NCBI RefSeq assembly: GCF_001578185.1
Contig: NZ_CP011008.1
Coordinates: 1,144,001-1,208,000, forward strand
Origin: Peribacillus simplex
GTDB taxonomy: Bacteria > Bacillota > Bacilli > Bacillales > DSM-1321
Reading direction: 5' to 3'
DNA length: 64,000 nt
Made by a program: the position numbers and the translations under genes. Of the stretch, positions 61,923-64,000 are shown in pieces. Under the pieces are notes generated by a model, which was given only the letters and a program-made list of their open reading frames with translations, was not told the DNA's origin and made no database searches. How positions within the stretch are numbered: the stretch's first letter is position 1; every line of letters starts with the position of its first letter.

Positions 61923-61956
61923 GGAAGCCCGAAAATTATCAGGGCTTTTTCTTTTG
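61923..61956 (+). terminator. Terminator after the signal peptidase gene
   Basis: AAGCCC pairs with GGGCTT around 11 bases, followed by TTTCTTTT. Confidence 0.7.
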
Positions 61957-62063
61957 GAGGAAACGCGAACGTACGATTGGTGTTTTTTAAAGGGAAACGG
62001 TAAAATAATAGAAAGTAAATCTAATTGGAAACAGAAACCTAGTCAAAAAGACGAAAGTATTTC

Positions 62064-62072
62064 TGGTATGAT
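62064..62072 (+). promoter_or_regulatory. Extended -10 of the addB promoter
   Basis: TGGTATGAT: TATGAT (62067-62072) with TG as extended -10. The -35 is not clear. Confidence 0.5.
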
Positions 62073-62109
62073 GAATCTAGATATTATGTTGTATAAGGGG
62101 GAAAAAGAG

Positions 62110-64000
62110 ATGTCACTCCGTTTTTTACTGGGAAGATCGGGTGCAGGGAAAACTTCGAATATATTGGGCGAAATCCGCACCAAATTGGAAAAAAATCCCG
62201 AAGGCAATCCAATTATCTACCTCGTTCCTGATCAGATGACGTTTCTATCTGAATATAAATTAATTAAAACACCAGGCCTTGCCGGAATGATCCGTACACA
62301 GGTTTTCAGTTTTAGCAGGCTTGCTTGGCGCGTTCTTCAGGAAACTGGGGGAATGAGCCGGCTCCATTTGGACAGCGTTGGCGTTAATATGTTGATAAGG
62401 AAAATCATGGAGGATAAAAAAGAAGAGTTAAAGATGTTTCGTCGATCTGCTGATAAGCAGGGGTTCATTGCACAGATGGAGCTTATGCTGGCTGAGTTCA
62501 AGCAGTATTGCATCAAACCGGATGACATTCAAAACTATTTGACCGAAACATCACCCTCCGGCAGCGGCATTCAGGATAAACTTCATGACCTTGAATTGGT
62601 CTATCAGGCGTTTGAGGATGAAATGGTTGGCAAATATTTAGATTCCGAAGACTATTTCACTTTGCTTATCGAGAAAATGTCTGAGTCTTCATATATAAGG
62701 AATGCGGATATCTATATCGATGGTTTTTATAGCTTGACGCCACAGGAATTGTTGATTGTGGAAGAAATGATGAAGCTGTGCAGGAGTGTAACGGTCTCGC
62801 TGACGTTAGATCAGTCCTACAGACAATATGCTCCGGATGATCTGCAATTGTTCAGGCAAACGGGAAATCTTTATCATAACCTTTATCAGGCTGGATTGAG
62901 GAACGGTATACCCATTTCAGAAGACCGAATCTTAAAAGGGACGGAAAGGTTTGGAAAGAGTCCGGGCCTGAATCATCTGGAAACTTACTTTGCCATTCGT
63001 CCTGCACGGACGTTTGGGCAGTCACCTGATGTAACGATTGCCCAGGCAGTTAACCGCAGAGCTGAGATTGAAGGAGTTGCCCGGGACATCTTGACGCTTG
63101 TCAGAAAGAAACAGCACCGTTTCCGTGATATTGCGATTTTAGTCCGAAATGGAGAGGCATACACAGATATTTTACAAACCGTTTTTCGGGATTATCAAAT
63201 CCCCTTGTTCGTCGATTCCAAACGGACCATGCTGAATCATCCTCTGATTGAACTGATTCGTTCGACTTTGGAGATCATCAATGGATATTGGCGTTATGAG
63301 CCGGTATTTCGTGCAATCAAGACGGAGCTTCTATTTCCGCTGCAAAAAAATCACGATAGAATGCGCGAACAGGTTGATAAGCTGGAAAACTATGTGCTGG
63401 CCCGTGGAATTAAAGGAAGCAGGTGGACGTCCAAAGAGCGTTGGACCTACCGGCGTTTCCGCGGACTGGAACTAGAGGACCGAAACCAGACGGATAAAGA
63501 AATGAAGCTTGAGCAAGAGCTGAATGAGATGAAGCAATTATTTACCGAGCCCATCTTGAAGCTATCAAAACGTGTTAAAAAGGCAGCTAATGGCAGGGAA
63601 TTGTGTGAGGCCCTTTATCTATATCTTGAGGAATTGCATGTACCGGAAAAATTGGAAAAACTGAAACAGGAGGCAGAAGAAGCGGGTGATTTGGTATCGG
63701 CTAGAGAGCATGAGCAAACGTGGAATGCGGTTGTCGACTTACTAGACCAATTCGTTGAACTGCTGAGCGGGGAAGAGCTTTCCATGAAACAGTTTGCGGT
63801 AGTCATTGAAGCTGGTCTGGAGTCCCTTGAATATTCTTTGGTACCGCCGGCAATTGACCAAGTCCTAGTAGCTAATCTCGATTTATCCCGCCTGGATGAT
63901 GTGAGGACAGCTTTTGTCATCGGCTTGAATGAAGGGGTTTTGCCAGGAAAGGCTTTATCTGACGGAATATTTTCAGATAGTGATCGTGAGGTGCTGCTGG
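62110..64000 (+). CDS. addB: AddB, helicase-nuclease subunit, 5' part
   Basis: The first 630 codons of a protein of about 1160 residues; it runs off the window. The Walker A-like GRSGAGKTS (about 8-16) and the start MSLRFLLGRSGAG fit AddB. YLVPDQMTFLSEY (about 38-50), FSFSRLAWRVL, YIDGFYSLTPQE and VIGLNEGVLPG (about 604-614) are family motifs. AddAB resects double-strand breaks up to Chi and feeds RecA; AddB also holds a nuclease and a 4Fe-4S site near its C-terminus, beyond this window. AAGGGGG upstream of the ATG. addA would be expected downstream. Confidence 0.95.
   Translation, partial: MSLRFLLGRSGAGKTSNILGEIRTKLEKNPEGNPIIYLVPDQMTFLSEYKLIKTPGLAGMIRTQVFSFSRLAWRVLQETGGMSRLHLDSVGVNMLIRKIMEDKKEELKMFRRSADKQGFIAQMELMLAEFKQYCIKPDDIQNYLTETSPSGSGIQDKLHDLELVYQAFEDEMVGKYLDSEDYFTLLIEKMSESSYIRNADIYIDGFYSLTPQELLIVEEMMKLCRSVTVSLTLDQSYRQYAPDDLQLFRQTGNLYHNLYQAGLRNGIPISEDRILKGTERFGKSPGLNHLETYFAIRPARTFGQSPDVTIAQAVNRRAEIEGVARDILTLVRKKQHRFRDIAILVRNGEAYTDILQTVFRDYQIPLFVDSKRTMLNHPLIELIRSTLEIINGYWRYEPVFRAIKTELLFPLQKNHDRMREQVDKLENYVLARGIKGSRWTSKERWTYRRFRGLELEDRNQTDKEMKLEQELNEMKQLFTEPILKLSKRVKKAANGRELCEALYLYLEELHVPEKLEKLKQEAEEAGDLVSAREHEQTWNAVVDLLDQFVELLSGEELSMKQFAVVIEAGLESLEYSLVPPAIDQVLVANLDLSRLDDVRTAFVIGLNEGVLPGKALSDGIFSDSDREVLL

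Noticed and set aside
1..64000. Prophage, tRNA, rRNA or toxin-antitoxin system
   Set aside because: I looked for structural phage genes, integrase with att sites, cloverleaf sequences and paired small genes, and found none I could support.

Overview
This window is chromosomal DNA of a low-GC, endospore-forming Bacillaceae bacterium. Gene content and order follow the yheE-to-addB part of the Bacillus subtilis chromosome closely (yheDCBA, yhaX, yhaONML, prsA, yhaI, hpr, yhaH, trpP, serC, hit, ecsABC, yhaA, hmoB, hemEH, yhgD, yhfH, yhfI, lplJ, yhfL, yhfN, comK, yhjD, yhjE, a sip gene, addB). Protein divergence and the extra genes suggest a more distant relative such as Peribacillus (the Bacillus simplex group). 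That genus assignment is an inference from remembered gene content, not a database result.

Layout. 1-333 is the tail of a metallo-beta-lactamase-fold hydrolase. 858-6277 holds two overlapping CDP-glycerol glycerophosphotransferase (TagF-type) genes with long beta-rich N-terminal regions, read from a strong promoter at 642-670. 6832-12389 (minus strand) is a spore-coat-type cluster of four consecutive YheC/YheD ATP-grasp genes followed by yheE and a 62-residue protein; B. subtilis has two YheC/D genes. 12527-19364 carries yheB, yheA, yhaX, a SplA/YhzC-like gene, a DinB gene beside a decayed second copy, remnants of a transporter, a lipoprotein, a HIT-like protein and a guanidine-modifying hydrolase. 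19637-24240 is an accessory stretch: fragments of IS3-type transposases surround an acyl-CoA ligase and an enoyl-CoA hydratase. 24349-33903 has yhzD, a cysteine synthase, yhaO and yhaN (an Mre11/Rad50-like pair), a small HExxH protein, a Fur-controlled siderophore ATPase plus FhuF-like reductase, then yhaM and yhaL.

33961-41069 contains prsA, two 27-residue YjcZ-type peptides, two small membrane proteins, yhaI, hpr, yhaH, trpP with a visible TRAP-binding site, serC and hit. The 660-base hit-ecsA gap contains a duplicated palindromic unit and a terminator with no gene in front of it. 41733-50603 has ecsABC, yhaA, a PAP2 phosphatase, hmoB, hemEH, the TetR regulator yhgD with a probable operator, and yhfH. 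50770-57930 has yhfI, lplJ, yhfL with a textbook FadR box, an HD-domain protein, a Ste24-type protease and a YitT-family membrane protein. 58002-64000 has an IDEAL-domain protein divergent from comK, a long gap without recognisable genes, yhjD, yhjE, a type I signal peptidase and the 5' two-thirds or so of addB.

Much of the window serves cell-envelope and stationary-phase functions: wall polymer synthesis, spore coat, secretion (PrsA, signal peptidase, EcsABC), competence (ComK), transition-state control (Hpr), heme and iron, and fatty-acid use. I see no CRISPR array, prophage, tRNA or rRNA. I do not find a clear, wholly new system. The best leads are the modular TagF pair, the expanded YheC/D cluster, the hit-ecsA repeat region and the structured comK leader.
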